A stretch of 64,000 nt of DNA. Origin: Yponomeuta sedellus (Eukaryota; Arthropoda; Insecta; Lepidoptera; Yponomeutidae). Under the pieces are notes generated by a model. That model was given only the letters and a program-made list of their open reading frames with translations. It searched no databases and had not been told where the DNA came from. Both the position numbers and the translations under genes were made by a program. This document shows positions 52,328-62,525 of this stretch, piece after piece. Each line of letters begins with the position of its first letter. Position 1 is the first letter of the stretch. The stretch is from contig OW203724.1 in NCBI GenBank assembly GCA_934045075.1, forward strand, positions 20,923,721 to 20,987,720, given 5' to 3'.

Positions 52328-53157
52328 GGCTTTTCGGAGCACTTGGTCCATATTATCAAAATGACAAATATATTAAATGGTCCACAGTATCAGAACGTCC
52401 ATAGTATCAGAACGTCCATAGTATCATAATGTCCATAGTATCATAGTTTTATATTGTCCATAGAATCATGGTTCCACTACCTTTTTCATTGTCTATAGTT
52501 TTATATTGTCTATAGAATCATGGTTCCACTACCTTTTTCCCACTGGTGGCACAAGAAATTGCAAAATGTTAACTAGTTTTTGTCGCAATGTTATGTTGTG
52601 TACTGAGTAATTTAAATTTTTAACTCCATAATGTAATATGCGTCTAACTAATGTGACAGATTTTTATTCCTATTGTGACCTAAAAAGTACTAGGTTTGCA
52701 TGAGCTAGAGCAAAAAGAATAACTCTACGAAATTACCCAACCTACCTAGCAGGTTTGGTTTAAAAGAATGCTTGCAAATAAATGTGATTGATTGAGTATT
52801 TCTTCAGTTTATGCAGACCCAGTACTTTTTCTCTCCAGAAGTAGGTATACAAAAGTTTAGTTTCCACGTCTATTCCGATAACGCGAACTGAAAAGGGTTT
52901 TAATAGTGTAGGTAAAATGCACCGACAAGATCCATTTTTTATTAGAAAAGTTGTACATTAAGATATTTTAAACGTTTTGATAGTTTACTTATTTTAGTAT
53001 TTTTGATACTAACATTTTCGGTCATTTGTATATTCAGGACGTTTTGATACTGTAGTCATTTTAGCTAATTGGTCATTTTGATATTTGTAATTTTGATACC
53101 ATGGTCAATTTAATACATTTGTCATTTTGATAATATGGACCAGTGCCCCAAAAGGCA
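52328..53157. mobile_element. Unclassified element with GTATCA subterminal repeats
   Basis: The termini match inverted: GGCTTTTCGGAGCACTTGG and TCCATATTATCAAAATGACA at the left, with TGTCATTTTGATAATATGGA then CCAGTGCCCC at the right. The left end has four copies of GTCCATAGTATCA-like words (52380-52445). The right end has inverted TTTTGATAC and TGGTCATTTTGATA words (52975-53145). No coding frame. Confidence 0.75.
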
Positions 53158-53216
53158 GCCGGGTTACATTTTTGTGGCTATGTATTGGATTTCTGATGTT
53201 TTTTCGTGGTATACCC

Positions 53217-53280
53217 ATCGACCGATCGATCAACTGACCGACCGAATGACCGACTGACCGACCAACCGACCGACCGACTT
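53217..53280 (+). repeat. (CCGA)n-type microsatellite
   Basis: Irregular CGAT, GACC and GACT tetramers. A Ser/Arg-rich open frame across it is an artefact. Confidence 0.85.
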
Positions 53281-53387
53281 ATCCACCTGCCTAGATATTG
53301 ATCGATTGTTAAATTGATGATTGAATGCTTGAGGTAACCCTTTATTCTTCGTAAATGTTTACAATATTGATGTCTAAAGTAAGAAAA

Positions 53388-53438
53388 AAACCGGTGATAA
53401 GACCTAGTATACAGAGTACTAGGTCTTATCACCGGTTT
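53388..53438. repeat. Perfect hairpin, 22-bp stem, 7-nt loop
   Basis: The left arm starts AAACCGGTGATAAGACC, the loop is TACAGAG, and the right arm is its exact complement. Confidence 0.95.
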
Positions 53439-53467
53439 CTAAATTAAAGTGTCATTATTTAGTTACT

Positions 53468-53583
53468 CTGTCAGCCTTTATCACGGAGGGCAGGCAGAGA
53501 CAAGGGCTTACCAGTTGCTACGAAAGTCCTTACAGAGGTCTTTCGCTTCGATAACCTTCATTAGTCGCTGTATGCACGTATGT
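53468..53583 (-). mobile_element. LINE (J2) 3' end, diverged
   Basis: On the minus strand GACTAATGAAGGTTATCGAA .. CTGGTAAGCCCTTGTCTCTG parallels 14163-14235. Confidence 0.6.
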
Positions 53584-53688
53584 ACGATGGTTCCAAGTAT
53601 CGTTCGGTCTCTTTCTAACTGCAACTGAAATATTAATTTTGTGAAATTCTCCATTCAGATTTAGACGGTAAATAGCTTAGGGTCAGTT

Positions 53689-53816
53689 TCTGAATTGAGA
53701 ATTTCTTTAAGTAAATACTTAAGTATGGTGCTGTCTCTTCGAATTTCTCAGCAAAGAGCGTAAGAGAACGTTACTTAAGTATTTACTTAGAGAAATTCTC
53801 AATTCAGAAACCGGTC
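53689..53816. mobile_element. Short palindromic MITE, intact copy
   Basis: GGTCAGTTTCTGAATTGAGA then ATTTCT and TAAGTAAATACTTAAGTA are matched inverted at the right end. Arms are about 45 bp. Fragments lie at 948, 49433 and 61835. Confidence 0.85.
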
Positions 53817-54189
53817 ATTTGCCGTCCCCCGCATCGAGTGCGGAACGCCTTGATCAAGGGACCGAGATAATGATACCGGCTGGCCGCTGCATAAACGCAC
53901 TGACCTGTGTTACGCGCTTGATAACCTATGGGTCAGCTCATCTATAGGGCACTTGCATATGTAAGTGCACTCTTCTCAATAATTTGTTTATTCTTCTTAG
54001 CGTTCAATGAGGGATTTTCTTTTTAAATACTTCCCTAGTCGCTGGATAGATGGCGTAAGTTACTGCGAGTTACGGAAAACCACATTATTTTTTTATTATT
54101 TCTCTTGGATTTTTGAGATCGTAAAACAAAACTTACATCACATGTTGAAAGAAAATTACAAGAAAAAGAAAACAAAACAACAATATTTT

Positions 54190-54352
54190 GTCGTAATACA
54201 GAGAATATTGTAAAGAGGTTCGAAATTTCACTGATGCCGGTGAGTTGCCCATTAGCTCAGTTGGAAAGAGCGCTGGCACGGATAGCCAGAGGTCGCGGGT
54301 TCAAATCCCGGCCTGGGTGGAATTTTTAGCATCTAAATAGGTTTTTAAAAAT
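54190..54352 (+). mobile_element. SINE family B, uninverted
   Basis: GTAATACAGAGAATATTGTA leader, GCTCAGTTGGAAAGAGCGCT, B box GGTTCAAATCCCGG, and the short 3' end. TTGTCG occurs on both sides. Confidence 0.85.
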
Positions 54353-54563
54353 ATATTGTCGATCAATGTTTACCACTCGTCTCAAATCGTAAGACAGGGC
54401 TAGTATTGTAGTCAGTTCAGCGCCATCTACACACTTCTTGAGAACTACTTTTTTGTTAATAATCAAAAAGAAAACCTCCCATTCAATTCAATTTATTTCA
54501 ACGTAAAAAATTTACATTCTATTTGCTGAATGTCAATGTTCAATGTAAAACGACAATACATAC

Positions 54564-54789
54564 CAGTCTGTTAGCTTGTAGAATATACCTCGGGCTCTAG
54601 AGTAGGCTTCACTTTTCGCCGAAAGCACCCGAGTGTACTACTACTTCCTGCTCTGTATAAAACTTATCGTCACTATTTTAAAAGGTTATGTAAAGTTAAG
54701 TATCATATTAGTTCCGATATTTCTATTACACGAATATAACCGATTCTATCCGATAGTAACCGAGGTATATTCTAAAAGCTAACAGACTG
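54564..54789. mobile_element. TA-target MITE, family G, copy 4
   Basis: CAGTCTGTTAGCTTGTAGAA at the left and its complement at 54789, with TA at both edges. It is the longest and best-preserved copy. Confidence 0.88.
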
Positions 54790-54876
54790 TAGAGGGTTGA
54801 TATCATCGAAATCATCTTCTTAGGCTATACCTACTATATTATGCAATGAGTGAATAAAGATGGATTCAAACCGAAG

Positions 54877-55012
54877 GTCATAGATGATTTACGAGAAAGT
54901 GAAAGATTCTAACAACTGAATCTGGAGCGTAGGGAGTGATTCGTGATGATTGAATCACGAGGGCAGGGAGTGATTCGAGTGTTAGAATCTTTCTCTTGCA
55001 AATTATTTATGA
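54877..55012. mobile_element. Short palindromic MITE-like repeat
   Basis: GTCATAGATGATTTACGAGA..GATTCTAAC at the left is matched inverted by GTTAGAATCTTTCTCTTGC..TTTATGAC at the right. The centre has GGGAGTGATTCG twice. Confidence 0.75.
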
Positions 55013-55306
55013 CTCGTTTTAATTAATACCGATTTATTTATTTTCATATTATTTTATTTATTAGGCACACAAAACAGATATTAGCCAGTACATCATCAAG
55101 ATAACATTAATTAACATGTAAGATTCAAACTAATCTCCAAAACATGTGTACACAGCATGGTTACAATAATACAAAAGTTGGACCAGTTACTCAAACTAAC
55201 ATAACATGCATTTTATGTATTCTTTTACATTCAATGAACGATTGATCAAGCTAAGAACAAAGAAATTATTTTTATTAATATGGTCAACTTATTTACAAAC
55301 TAACTG

Positions 55307-55531
55307 TCCCGGCGAAGTTCGTGCCACCATAGAATCCCTTTATAGGATTCTTGTTACCATCGCAACGCATAAAATTAAATAAAAATTTAATTACATAACA
55401 TTACCGGGATATGAAGTATCCTATGTGTCAAATTAGATCTTTGTCTATCTGTATCTGTATCTCTTCTTGTTCAGGCTATATTATGTAGTCCACTGCTAGA
55501 CATAGCCCTCCCCTTATGAGCGCCATAGCGC
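55307..55531 (-). mobile_element. Dispersed repeat followed by an RTE tail
   Basis: 55307-55440 (CTGTCCCGGCGAAGTTCGTG .. AAGTATCCTATGTGTCAAAT) is a common insect-type repeat, perhaps Helitron-like. 55453-55531 is an RTE (GAA)n-type 3' end on the minus strand (GTAGTCCACTGCTAGACATA). 55532-55937 holds nothing recognised. Confidence 0.45.
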
Positions 55532-55937
55532 CGTATGCCTAGTTTCATATAACTTTGTTGAGCCATTATTGCGTGATTAAGTAACAAACATTCAAACATC
55601 GTCACAAACTTTTACATTTGTAATATAAGTAGGATGAAAAGAAAAACCCAAAAGAGTTTTAATTCTAAAGCTATTCAAAACCTCCTTGTCGAAAACGCGC
55701 ACCAATTTAATCTCAAGGAGTTAATGGAGCACTAGGAGTTTCTACGTCGGGTATTCTTTGCACAAGGAGTTTGTATCAAGTATTTTTGCACAAGGAGGTT
55801 GTATAGCATGAGATGAAGGTCGACCATATTGGAGTGTTATAAATTCAAATAGCAAAATAGTGATTAAAAGTGCTTTTCATTCACTGTTTTCAGTGAACGT
55901 CATAAGCTTGTTTGATGGGAATTGGTATTAGTTGACA

Positions 55938-56030
55938 TCAACCCTTTCTATGTCCTCGGCATGGGTCATTCATAGAAAGGGTCAAAGTTATGCCATAGTC
56001 CACCACGGGGGCCAAGTCCGGGTTGGTATT
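55938..56030 (-). mobile_element. 5'-truncated SINE, family A
   Basis: CATCAACCCTTTCTATGTCC .. CCACCACGGGGGCCAAGTCC. Confidence 0.75.
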
Positions 56031-56285
56031 CATCAAGTATTATTTATTTATTATACAGCTGCGACACAGAACTTTACTATGTCGATAGCTTCATTACTTG
56101 CAATTGCTAGGTCCACCTCAGTGCAGGTGTCAGGGCACGATTAAAAAGGTCTGCCGTCTAGAAAGTACTGCTTAGACAGTTCAAATTGACGCTATCCTCG
56201 AACTCCGACTTGAACATGTAATTCTAACATAAGTTAGGCTCCCTGCCGAGGGGCACCGACCTGGGGCAAGTGTTTTATTTGTAAA

Positions 56286-56658
56286 CTAGCTTTTGCCCGC
56301 GACTCCGCCCGCGTGGAAAAGATTCAAGGAACAAAACATTGCAACCCCGTTCACTTAGGTTACCGAACAAGGGTTAAATTTAGAAAAACGGCGAAACACG
56401 TGTTCAATCAATTGTGTTGAAGAGTATTTATTTTAAGTTTCAAGAAAATTAGACTACATTCTTTATACCTCCGATACAAATTTTGGCAACGATTTTCACC
56501 CCTTTAGGGGTTGAATTTCAAAAAAATCTGGTCTTATTCCTTGTCTACATTATATAAAGACCCTCTGTGCAAAATTTCAGCATCCTAGGTTCAACGGCTT
56601 GGGCTGGGCGTTGATGAGTAAGTCAGTCAGTCAGGAGTTTGAATTTTATATATATAGA
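56286..56658 (-). mobile_element. Non-autonomous Helitron
   Basis: On the minus strand it starts TCTATATATATAAAATTC after an A, and ends GGGCAAAAGCTAG before a T. That is the A|TC...CTAG|T pattern of Helitron insertions. A GC-rich, partly self-complementary segment (GCGGGCGGAGTCGCGGGC) precedes the CTAG. GACTGACTGACTTACTC near its 5' end fits the Lep1/ISE2H type as I remember it. No Rep/helicase coding. Confidence 0.75.
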
Positions 56659-56671
56659 TAGAAGATAGATT

Positions 56672-56882
56672 GACGACCTCTGTGGCGTAGCGGTAGCGCG
56701 TTTGCCTACCATGCAAGAGGTCCTGGGTTCGAATCCCGGCTGCGGACAAAAAAAACGCCGAGGTATTGGATGTTTACATGTTTGTGATGTCGTTGTTTCT
56801 GGTTCCCACGACACAGGGTATCCTAGTGTGGGGCCAGAAGCAATGTATGTGCTTGTATGTAAATGTTATGTTATGTTATAGA
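56672..56882 (+). mobile_element. SINE family D, full length
   Basis: GACCTCTGTGGCGTAGCGGT, B box GGTTCGAATCCCGG, tail of ATGTT units. AGATAGAT at both sides is the likely target duplication. It lies at the edge of the Helitron. Confidence 0.88.
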
Positions 56883-56892
56883 TAGATGTAAA

Positions 56893-57000
56893 ATATACGA
56901 AACTTAGAAAACAAAGACGTTGGTACATGACGGGATTTTAACCCACGACCTTCTGTATGAGAAGCTGACGTTTTATCGCTCTGTTAACACCGCTCTATAA
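56893..57000 (-). mobile_element. SINE family E, head part
   Basis: AACTTAGAAAACAAAGACGT .. GGGATTTTAACCCACGACCT .. AACACCGCTCTA. The B box is mutated. Confidence 0.7.
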
Positions 57001-57514
57001 ATAATTTTACGGTGTACATAATTTTGTTAAATTACATATATTACGCGTTCTGCAATGTCGCAACTTCTGGTACATCACGACATGACTTACCGCTTGTTTC
57101 ACAGCGTTATACTTAACTCATGTAGTTTTAAAAAATATGTCTGAAACGGCATATTATAGTATAAAAAACTGCAAAAACATAGAACAAAGAATATTAAAAA
57201 TATAGAAAATGGATTAAACTTTAGACATGTCTAATTAATGTTAACGCTGAGCATAATTGGATTCTAATTGACGTGTTTCAAGACTTGCACATTTTTCCAC
57301 TTGTATGATGTCTCAACCCATGTCAAGGTAGACGTGCTGTCGACTGTACAATTTTATCTTTAGAGGATTATCATCTATCCCGGCTATTTCATAACGAAAT
57401 TGACCTCAGTGGCTGTCCCAACCGCTTACGCCAACTCACTCCCTCGATGGACTAACTTACAGTGGATTCAGTTAGTCATAGTTTGCTATATATTAATTAT
57501 TATACCTAAGATTT

Positions 57515-57760
57515 CAGCACTTTGTAACGGTGCAAACCTTTTTTACACCATTCGTTATATTTCTTTTTCTATCTATCATTTTTATGTCACACATTTCGAA
57601 ATTTCCCTCATTTTCATCATAACAACTTTACCCATCGACTAGATCTGACTATTTTACCTGCTTATCCGTTTTTATCCAGTTTTCTGTTTTATTATAAAAT
57701 ATCAGTGCCTATCTACAAATTAAGCATCAATTGAAGTCGTTCCAGTTTTTCTTATTTATA
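57515..57760 (+). repeat. Empty-site copy of the 48840 repeat
   Basis: Collinear with 48840-49045 plus 49315-49365, without the SINE. A short family E-like piece follows at 57787-57870. Confidence 0.7.
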
Positions 57761-58269
57761 AAAGTTACACAACATTACAACTTAACCTCACAGTTGGGCT
57801 TTTATATGTACCAAGCGCCGTAGTGTGTTCACACTTCAGACAATAGGGCTTCACATTTAGCGAGTGGTAAATGTGAAGACACCATGATCTAGACTCAGAA
57901 AGGTTTTTAATACATGGATTTACGTCGCCTGTATACTATTCTACAGTAAGACTCCTCAAGACAATTATAGTTTCTTTCAACGAGGTTTAAAAATGTGCTA
58001 AGAACACTTCGTGCAAGAAAGTTTACTATGACACCGAGGATTATTTGGCAGACAAATATGTCTGGTATTAAACAGTAGAATAATGATAATCGTTATTTGG
58101 ACCATTGTGTCTTGTGTTCAACAAATATATTACACATCTCATTATATTGCCTGGGACAACTATAAAATAATAAATCAATCACAACAATTGTGTTATTCTC
58201 CTTTACAAAGCTGTGCTCCGTAAAATAAAACTAGACTAGCCTGCAAAACTATGTATCACACTTTTAAAA

Positions 58270-58440
58270 TAGCAATAACTTTATAAGTACACAATATATA
58301 TATATATATTTAATATAAAAATTAATCGCTGTATGTGTTGTTAAGCGCAAATCTCGAGAGCAGCTGAACTGATTTTGCCAATTCTTTTTTTTATATTCCT
58401 TGAAGTACAAAGACGGTTCTTGCGGTGAGAAAAAAATTAA
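58270..58440 (-). repeat. Dispersed repeat, pair with 30650
   Basis: Contains GTGTTGTTAAGCGCAAATCT then CGAGAGCAGCTGAAC, the inverse of 30770-30815, and starts in a (TA)n run. Confidence 0.55.
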
Positions 58441-59779
58441 AAAAGACAAATAAAAAAACGGTAAGCGGTCCGAATTTCACTGCGACAGCTAATTCCAAAT
58501 AAAAAAGACTCGAAAACGAATTTAATTTTGTTACTAAAATTAACTTAATTACCATAGTTTAAAAGGAAAGTGATAAAATTTGCTATGAAATGTTGTTTTT
58601 TTTATTTTAAATATTTAAACTCTACAGTTTAGAAAAAGTTTAAAATATTAAAAGTGTAGTACTAAGTTTCGCAGGCCAGTGTAAATGAGAAGGCACCTTT
58701 ACCGTTTTACAGTTTTATGTAGGTCACTCAAACAAAGTGGTATTTATTTAAAGAGAGTAAGTGTCTATAAGTCCCGATATACATCGCTTCACTTTAAAAG
58801 TTATGTACCAAACTTGCCAAATTGTTATCGGAGCCAACAATAAGCTAAATTCTGCAGTATTTTGAGTTTTTTAACTCGCTGGTTCATTTCAAGTATTCAA
58901 ATATTAAACGTATTAAATGTATTAAAAAAAGCTAAAGTCTGCAGTTTTTTGAGTTTTTTAACTCCCTTGTTCATTTGAAGTAAGTATTCGAATATTTTTA
59001 TTGTATTAAAAATATTAAATTTTTGAACTGAAAACCGTGAACCCGGTCGGATCTTTTGACAAAAAGGCAAGTACCTGAATCTGGAATTAAGTTACCTAAT
59101 AACATATATTATCCCATCACAAAGTAAGCAAGAATCTATAAACACTCGTTGGGCACGTTTGCCGTATGCATCACGTGGAATCCAGTGACATTTTTTGACC
59201 GTGTATAATATGCTTAAAAATTATCTGCCCAAAATTACTTCAATTAAGAATAAACTATCAATATTTAATACAATACCAAAAGTAATAAAAATCGAAAAAA
59301 ACATGGTTATAGTCGTCTTATGGTCGGCGACGGCCAACTCACTTTTTCACTTTTTTCGCATAATAAAATAATATAACATAAATGTGAAAGTACCATGGTA
59401 CTTTCACATTGTAAATTTTGATTCAAATTCTCAAATCAAAGGTCTGAATCACGAACTTTACAAATATGTTATAAGATTGCGTTTTAATCATTAATATACT
59501 GTTCAAATCGTAACGAAAACAAATCCCTCATAATATAATTAACAATTTCAATATCAGGCTGTGTTAAAGGGTTATTTCAATTGTTCACACTTTTTTTACT
59601 AGCATTTAGTACCTATGGAAACAGATGATCTATTAAATTCTTGCATAAAAGGGGCTATTAAATAGTTTGTAAAAAGTTCGAATTTCAAAGGAAATAGTTA
59701 GTTAATAATTAACTCCGCTTTCGAATTCATTCTAAATGTTAGTGCACAGTTTTGACGACAGTAACAATTCTTCACTTAC
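58441..59779. other. No gene recognised
   Basis: AT-rich. GTTTTTTGAGTTTTTTAACTC-like lines near 58860 and 58940 form a weak local duplication (about 58850-58995). One perfect 30-bp palindrome lies at 59381. Confidence 0.45.
59381..59410. repeat. Perfect 30-bp palindrome, no spacer
   Basis: AATGTGAAAGTACCA followed directly by its exact reverse complement. Confidence 0.95.
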
Positions 59780-60073
59780 CGCTTTAAAGTTCAGCTAATC
59801 GTCCAATTCCATTCAATGTAAACACAAACACTGGAACAAACCAAAACACACAAAAAAAACACTTAATGATGACGAAATTCACTGCACTGAAAAAGTACCT
59901 AGTTTTGGTAATCAGCTTAAACTTCTGGCCACTTGTTGCACTAAACGTCATAAAAACTCTTTGGTGTGCCGCGGATTTAAAAAACAAATAAAATTTTCCT
60001 TTACTTTTTCCGGCGTAAATTTCTAAGCGGCCAGTACAAGCGGCCAGTGTTACCCTACTAGTAACTGACAACT
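59780..60073 (-). promoter_or_regulatory. Possible promoter and first exon
   Basis: On the minus strand an initiator-like TCAGT (60075-60071, with a second at 60068-60064) precedes a 290-nt stretch ending in the splice donor AAAGCG/GTAAGTG at 59780/59779. It includes a 95-codon open frame of no recognised family (59784-60071) that stops just before the donor. CRE-like TGACGTGACGTGACGTC lies about 200 bp upstream at 60267. Inference only. Confidence 0.3.
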
Positions 60074-60266
60074 GACCGGCATAGATATTTGCCTATAGAT
60101 AGGTATCGATTGATACGTATCAATAATTATTTTCTACCGTACTGTGGACAAACTCACACATGAACTGTTTACAACGAAATGCAAGGAAAGTGACGAAAGT
60201 GATCCAATACTTTTTCGCGTTTGATCGTTGGTGCTCGGTGATGTTCTATTTTTGAATTTCTGCCAA

Positions 60267-60290
60267 TGACGTGACGTGACGTCGCGTCAC
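60267..60290. promoter_or_regulatory. CRE-like cluster
   Basis: Overlapping TGACG words, TGACGTGACGTGACGTC then GCGTCA, in a locally GC-rich patch upstream of the possible minus-strand first exon. Confidence 0.35.
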
Positions 60291-60676
60291 AGCGCTCGAT
60301 TGGACGTTCGACTTTTAAAAGTGTGTTTTCAAAATGTTGTTTTTTTTGGTTGTTTTGTTTTGTTGGGTTTCAGTGACGTTAACTCTATTAAGGGAGTTTT
60401 TCTTGCTCGCATCTATCTCACTCGCACAATCTAATATGTTTATTGATAGTGAAACCATGAATATACCTTTCACAAATGTGAAACCTAGATAATAAAATCA
60501 CTTACGGACATTTTAAACACATTTTCATATTTGTTAATTTTGCAATTAAAACTTATGTCTTTGTACGTTTTTTACGCTTTGTCTCGCTAGGCCTAGTACT
60601 AAAATCCTATTAGGACTCTTCAGGCATGAAAGTCCAGGAATTAAAACTGGATAAAACCAAATAGAAGTAAATCTAA

Positions 60677-60893
60677 ACGCGGTGGTAGCTAAGCGGTAGA
60701 ACGTCGGGCCGTAACATTCGAGAGGTCGTGGGGTCGAATCCCGGCATGCAACAATGACTTTGTTTTCTAATGAAACCAACATATGGAAACCTGAGTGACT
60801 GAGGTGTTCACATACCTCAACGCTCGAAATTGTCAATTCCCAGTGGGCTCGCGTGGTAATTACTGTGTCTCTCAGAGAGAAGTCCTGTGCACT
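60677..60893 (+). mobile_element. SINE family E, full length
   Basis: The head has GCGGTGGTAGCTAAGCGGTA and B box GGTCGAATCCCGGC. The body has CAATGACTTTGTTTTCTAAT and CTCAACGCTCGAAATTG, and the end is CTCTCAGAGAGAAGTC. Confidence 0.82.
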
Positions 60894-60929
60894 ACAGTGG
60901 AACGTTTAAAGGCTACATAAAAAAATATC

Positions 60930-61167
60930 GTTATCAACCCTTGTATGTCTCCACTGTCGAGGCACGGGTCTCTTCCTGCATTGCAGGAAGGTTAGGCCAT
61001 ACTCCACCAAGGGGGCCAAGTCCGGGTTGGCGGATGATTGTAAGACAGTGGCGGACCTTACTGTCAGAAGTTATCCAGCCGCCCATAAGGCCTCTGACAT
61101 GGCTTAACGACTGCCATTATATGACAGCCGGCACCAATGGCTTAACGTGCCTTGCGAAGCACGGAAA
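60930..61167 (-). mobile_element. 5'-truncated SINE, family A
   Basis: CGTTATCAACCCTTGTATGT to CGTGCCTTGCGAAGCACGG. A-rich ATAAAAAAA on both sides is a possible target duplication. Confidence 0.85.
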
Positions 61168-61276
61168 TAAAAAAAAATTAATAAGTCAACTCACGCCAAT
61201 TTAAAATTATAGAAATAAAAAAAAAACATTCCTTGCATTCTGTTTAGATTTTAACAGGTATTTACTACTTTAACGT

Positions 61277-61518
61277 CAGGTGCCGGATGGGTGACCGTTC
61301 CGTGGCTACAACGCTAGTGGCATTTTCCAAGTGCTTCCGTGCTTCGCAAGGCACCTTAAGCCGTTGGTGCGGGCTATCATGTAATAGAAGTCGCTAAGCC
61401 ATGTCAAAGGCCCTATGGGCGGCTTGATACCTTCTTACAGTGAGGCCCGCCACTGTCGTACGATCCTCCACCAACCCGGACTTGGTCAGCAGTGGGGACA
61501 AACAAAGGGTTGATATCA
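61277..61518 (+). mobile_element. SINE family A with head and a deletion
   Basis: The head retains GTGCCGGATGGGTGACCGTT. The segment between ACTTGG and TCAGCAGTGGGG is deleted. The tail is GGGTTGATATCAAT. Confidence 0.8.
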
Positions 61519-61539
61519 ATTAGTATGGAATAATAATAT

Positions 61540-61805
61540 GCTGTGTGGTGTCGGCCTAGAGAATAGCACCAACCCAAATTCTTCCCGCCGGTGTCGTAAA
61601 AGGCGACTAAGGGACACAAACCTGAAGGACACGGGACAGCAGCGCCCCCTGCAGTACAATTCCACCAAACTGCGATCCCCAACCTGCATGCCACGCGTGG
61701 GGATTATGGACATTACCCCCAAATGATGGCAGAACCTTGCGCTATGGCGCTCATTAGGGGAGGGCTATCCAGCAGTGGACTAATATAGCCTGAAGAAGAA
61801 GAATA
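61540..61805 (+). mobile_element. RTE-tail repeat, long copy
   Basis: GTGTGGTGTCGGCCTAGAGA .. GTGTCGTAAAAGGCGACTAA .. CAGCAGTGGACTAATATAGC and a GAA tail. It is the inverse of 42110-42375. A palindromic-MITE fragment follows at 61835-61885. Confidence 0.75.
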
Positions 61806-61885
61806 ATATGACAGTTAGACAATTGAACAGTTAGACAGCACTTAAGTATTTACTTAGCAAAATTCCCAATTGAGAAACTGGCCCT

Positions 61886-62341
61886 TTCTTGGAAAAACCC
61901 GATCTCAAACAAAAAGTACTCACAATAAATTTGAATAAAAGAGTCCTTTAATCAATGACTTTATTAATTAGTTCATTGTTTACTTAACCCTGTTAAGAAT
62001 CCTGAAAATAAACATCGATGTGCCCAAACAAACCGTAAAATAGCTCCCAATTGGAATTTACTCTTCTCCCAGGCAAACGAACGGCAAACCAAACAGAAAA
62101 ACCCATAAATCACCCCGCAGCCGGGTAAACGCGCCCTATTCCGACACTGAGCAGGGTAGAGGCACCAAATTATCCAAATCAATACTATTACAATACATAA
62201 TTAATAGCAAAACGTCCGTGCGACTAGTAACCGCCCGTGCATATATATTTTGTGACGTGAAGAGAGCTTCGCCTGTAACGGCCTCAATATCTCAATATTA
62301 CCTACATTCGTACCACGTAAGATCTGCCTAGTGCTATTATG
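61886..62341. other. No feature recognised
   Basis: No repeat match or open frame of note. Confidence 0.4.
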
Positions 62342-62418
62342 AATGGATGAATGAATGAACGAACGAACGAACGAACGAACGAACGAACGAACGAACGAAT
62401 GAACGAACGAACGAACAA

Positions 62419-62449
<31 letters not shown>

Positions 62450-62525
62450 AACGAATGAATGAATGAATGCATTAATGAATGAATTAATTAATCAATGAGT
62501 GAATTAATACATTAATGAATGAAAA
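62342..62525 (+). repeat. Tetranucleotide array, (GAAC)n and (GAAT)n
   Basis: About 180 bp. GAAC units dominate the middle, with GAAT at both edges and single interruptions (GAGC, CATT, TTAA). Confidence 0.95.

Noticed and set aside
53178..53432. 84-codon frame rich in Ser, Arg and Val (SRSVGWSVSRSFGRSVDRS)
   Set aside because: It follows the CCGA-type microsatellite and a perfect hairpin; there is no protein-like composition outside the repeat.
62342..62525. Regular short repeats that might suggest a CRISPR array
   Set aside because: Units are 4 bp with no spacers, in eukaryotic DNA. It is a tetranucleotide microsatellite.
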